Positions 24,479 through 26,267 of a DNA stretch of 26,267 nucleotides are shown here, in pieces; within the stretch, counting starts at the first letter, position 1; every line of letters begins with the position of its first letter. This DNA is from an uncultured Chlamydiae bacterium (GTDB lineage Bacteria; Chlamydiota; Chlamydiia; Chlamydiales; 2-12-FULL-49-11): contig CALKUQ010000069.1 in assembly GCA_937996705.1 (NCBI GenBank), positions 1 to 26,267 of the forward strand. Reading direction: 5' to 3'. The position numbers were made by a program, and so were the translations under genes. Under the pieces are notes generated by a model, which saw only the letters and a list, made by a program, of their open reading frames with translations, was not told the origin of the DNA and did not search any database.

Positions 24479-24664
24479 TGGCAAGGCCTCACTACTCTTA
24501 TCGGCCCCGTTCTGATTGTCCGAGGAGCTCTACAAGCCTCCTTCCCTACACACGTTCAAAAAACAGTTGGCCCCTTCTTCAAACGGTGGTACTTTCTAAT
24601 CCTCTTACTCTCCCTCACTGTCGGCGCCTTTTTAACCCTCTGCGGCTTTATCGCAAGCCCTTAA
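24479..24664 (+). pseudogene. 3' fragment of the 4-TM membrane protein gene
   Basis: The last ~61 codons of the gene at 19482-19868 are repeated here, including the same stop and downstream bases, with seven base changes all near the left end. The 5' part, start codon and ribosome-binding site are missing because the fragment begins at the junction with the IS630 remnant. It cannot be expressed as the original protein. Confidence 0.9.
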
Positions 24665-25492
24665 AATGAATAAGTTGCGGGCCTAGCCTAAAACTTTCGC
24701 GTTGCCGACACTAAAATGTTCCCAGAGTTCCAACTAATTCGTTCTAATTTTCCCTCCTGCCCCCCAATTTTACTCTTTCCATCGGATCCATAGTAAAATA
24801 AGTAACCACCCTCTAACCCAAAAAACCAACGCCTCCATTCAGGAAATATCAACTTCAAAAGGAACTCATTTCCAAACGCATTACTTTTTTTCATCCACTC
24901 TTTATCAGCATCAAACAAATTATCCTGAACCCCCCCTCGAAAAAAACTCAAATGACCCTGATATTCAAACGCAAACTCAAAGCCCTTAAATAAATAAGCA
25001 AACGATAATCCCGCCCATGGCCCCATCCACTGATATGTCGATTCACTATTTACATCCTCAAAAAGATTCAGCAAATGAATCGAATCCTTATAATCTCTAT
25101 CGGTAAAGTGCTGCACCGAATACGAAAACCCCAAAAGGGGCATCACCTCAAACTGACCTCCAAAAAAACGAGCCAAATACCCAGTTGCTCCAGAAATATC
25201 ATATACCTGACCCCTGCTACTCGCCCTCAACCACTCATCACCCTCAACGCCTGCATAATCCAAATCAAAACTTTTACTTCCCCCAACTATCCACCCATAG
25301 TCCCCCTCCGCTCTCAAATACCACCGCTCCCACACACAAGTCTCCAACCTCCCCCCAAGCTCCGCAATCTGCACCCCCGACCAGCTCTCCTTCGTCTCAA
25401 ACGCCGACGCCCCCTCAAACCCCGTCTTCCAACTCAACCCATCATTCCGATACCCTGTAAATACAGCAATACCCGAGTCAAACATTTTCGCT
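24479..25492. repeat. Large direct repeat, copy 2
   Basis: This is the second copy of the segment at 19683-20696, in the same orientation. It begins exactly beside the truncated transposase and ends just inside the signal-peptide region of the outer-membrane protein gene, after which the two upstream sequences are unrelated. Confidence 0.93.
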
Positions 25493-25554
25493 TCAATTTC
25501 AGTGCAGAAATGCAATACAAGAATAGTTGCAAGATAAAATTTTTTCATTTCCAT
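24688..25554 (-). CDS. Outer-membrane beta-barrel protein, copy 2 (with signal peptide)
   Basis: A 288-aa protein starting at ATG 25554; a second ATG two codons later (25548) has GGAA just before it and may be the real start. The N-terminus is a normal signal peptide (MKKFYLATILVLHF...EIEA), followed by MFDSGIAVFTGYRNDG and many Gly- and aromatic-rich alternating strands (for example WYLRAEGDYGW, WAGLSFAYLF, FFGLEGGYLFYYG), ending on Phe in SATRKF. This fits a monomeric outer-membrane barrel of roughly 10-12 strands; no specific family is evident. From MFDSG on, the protein is identical to copy 1. The coding DNA is notably C-rich on the plus strand and GC-richer than the AT-rich cassette between the copies. 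Confidence 0.83.
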   Translation of the reverse strand: MEMKKFYLATILVLHFCTEIEAKMFDSGIAVFTGYRNDGLSWKTGFEGASAFETKESWSGVQIAELGGRLETCVWERWYLRAEGDYGWIVGGSKSFDLDYAGVEGDEWLRASSRGQVYDISGATGYLARFFGGQFEVMPLLGFSYSVQHFTDRDYKDSIHLLNLFEDVNSESTYQWMGPWAGLSFAYLFKGFEFAFEYQGHLSFFRGGVQDNLFDADKEWMKKSNAFGNEFLLKLIFPEWRRWFFGLEGGYLFYYGSDGKSKIGGQEGKLERISWNSGNILVSATRKF

Positions 25555-25694
25555 TCCATTTTTTTTAAATTTTGCATTATTGTACTACTTTTCTCAAACA
25601 AGAATTTATTAAAAAAATTCTTTTCTAATATCCAAAAATTCTGTACTCTGTTCTTATATAGGGTAAAATCGTAAATTCAAAAGGAGATTTTTCA

Positions 25695-26267
25695 ATGACA
25701 TGCAAAAATAAACTCAAAAAAAGAACACTTTTAAGCCTTGCATCACTTGGATTCGCATTCAATTTTTTTCAGTTATCAGCTTCTGAAGGTAATTTTTCCT
25801 ATTTTCCCGAAGAACCTTGGCTTGCAAATTATCTTAGTGAAATGCCTTGGCAACACTATAGCTCCTACTACGTAAAAGATCTTGCCTGGTTTTGGGTTGA
25901 TAGCGCAAAAGACTGCGTTAAAGACACAATCAAAGAAGGAAAAATTTGGGAGCCCTATATTATTTACGAATTAATTCAGTATATTAAACCAGGTGATTCC
26001 GTAATTGATATTGGCGCACACATAGGAACAATTTCAATGGCCATGAGTAACTTAGTAGGAGCTGAAGGTAAAGTTTACTCTTTTGAAGGTGAACGTCAAT
26101 TTTTTAGAGAACTATGGCACAATATCTATTCAAACGGTAGAAAAAATATTTTCCCTCATCTCTGCTGGTTGAGTGATCATAATGAAGACATATTTTTTTA
26201 CAGCTACTACCCCGAAGAGTATAGTCCTGTAGCAACATCTAATGATAAGAAGCCATGGCCATTAAAA
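25695..26267 (+). CDS. FkbM-family methyltransferase with signal peptide, cut by the window end
   Basis: AAGGAG eight bases before the ATG at 25695 opens a frame that stays open for 191 codons to the window edge. Residues 1-30 form a classic signal peptide: basic MTCKNKLKKR, hydrophobic LLSLASLGFAFNFF, and LSAS as a likely cleavage site. Motif I VIDIGAHIGTISMAM (about 104-118) and the GKVYSFEG strand (about 127-134) are typical of FkbM methyltransferases. The distal part with the expected KxDIEG motif lies outside the window. It is divergent from the outer-membrane protein copy 2 and belongs with the other methyltransferase genes on the far side of the repeat. Confidence 0.88.
   Translation, partial: MTCKNKLKKRTLLSLASLGFAFNFFQLSASEGNFSYFPEEPWLANYLSEMPWQHYSSYYVKDLAWFWVDSAKDCVKDTIKEGKIWEPYIIYELIQYIKPGDSVIDIGAHIGTISMAMSNLVGAEGKVYSFEGERQFFRELWHNIYSNGRKNIFPHLCWLSDHNEDIFFYSYYPEEYSPVATSNDKKPWPLK

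Overview
The window is 26.3 kb of AT-rich bacterial DNA. Several genes point to an intracellular or host-associated bacterium, and a Simkania/Parachlamydia-like environmental chlamydia is my best guess. The reasons are an NSF-like AAA ATPase, many exported or outer-membrane proteins with no recognisable family, families with internal duplications, and a small Lys-rich basic protein. This lineage call is inference: no rRNA, tRNA or clade-defining marker lies in the window.

Layout. (1) 1-5.1 kb: an internally duplicated hydrophobic protein, then an NSF-like ATPase (- strand) divergent from an unknown 350-aa gene. (2) 5.3-6.7 kb: a small polytopic membrane protein, a probable gene remnant, and a MepB-family protein. 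(3) 6.8-9.8 kb: an exported lipase-like alpha/beta hydrolase coupled to a GH3 beta-N-acetylhexosaminidase (NagZ type), then an unknown gene. (4) 9.9-11.9 kb: an outer-membrane beta-barrel protein, a YqeY/GatB-like protein, and an RluF-type pseudouridine synthase. (5) 11.9-17.8 kb: a co-directional minus-strand block of two large unknown proteins (one with 18-bp tandem repeats), a DoxX-family protein, and an exported seven-repeat beta-propeller/Fn3 protein. (6) 17.9-19.9 kb: a 41-aa very basic protein, an exported endonuclease/exonuclease/phosphatase-fold protein, and a 4-TM membrane protein. (7) 19.7-25.5 kb: two almost identical ~1.0-kb copies of an outer-membrane-protein locus flank an AT-rich cassette. 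The cassette holds an FkbM methyltransferase, a second class I methyltransferase, and a fusion of a degenerate FkbM domain with a glycosyltransferase. All three start with signal-peptide-like segments. Gene debris and a broken IS630 transposase abut the second copy. (8) From 25.7 kb to the window edge: another FkbM-type methyltransferase with a clear signal peptide, cut by the end of the sequence.

The strongest leads are two. The first is the ATPase: a single AAA module with NSF-like sequence around the nucleotide site, preceded by ~580 residues that seem to hold several diverged NSF N-domain-like segments. The second is the cassette of apparently exported sugar-modification-type enzymes bracketed by an outer-membrane protein gene whose two copies have been recently homogenised. 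Lipase/NagZ and propeller/DoxX look like ordinary operon pairs. YqeY and the RluF-type enzyme are the only housekeeping-like genes.
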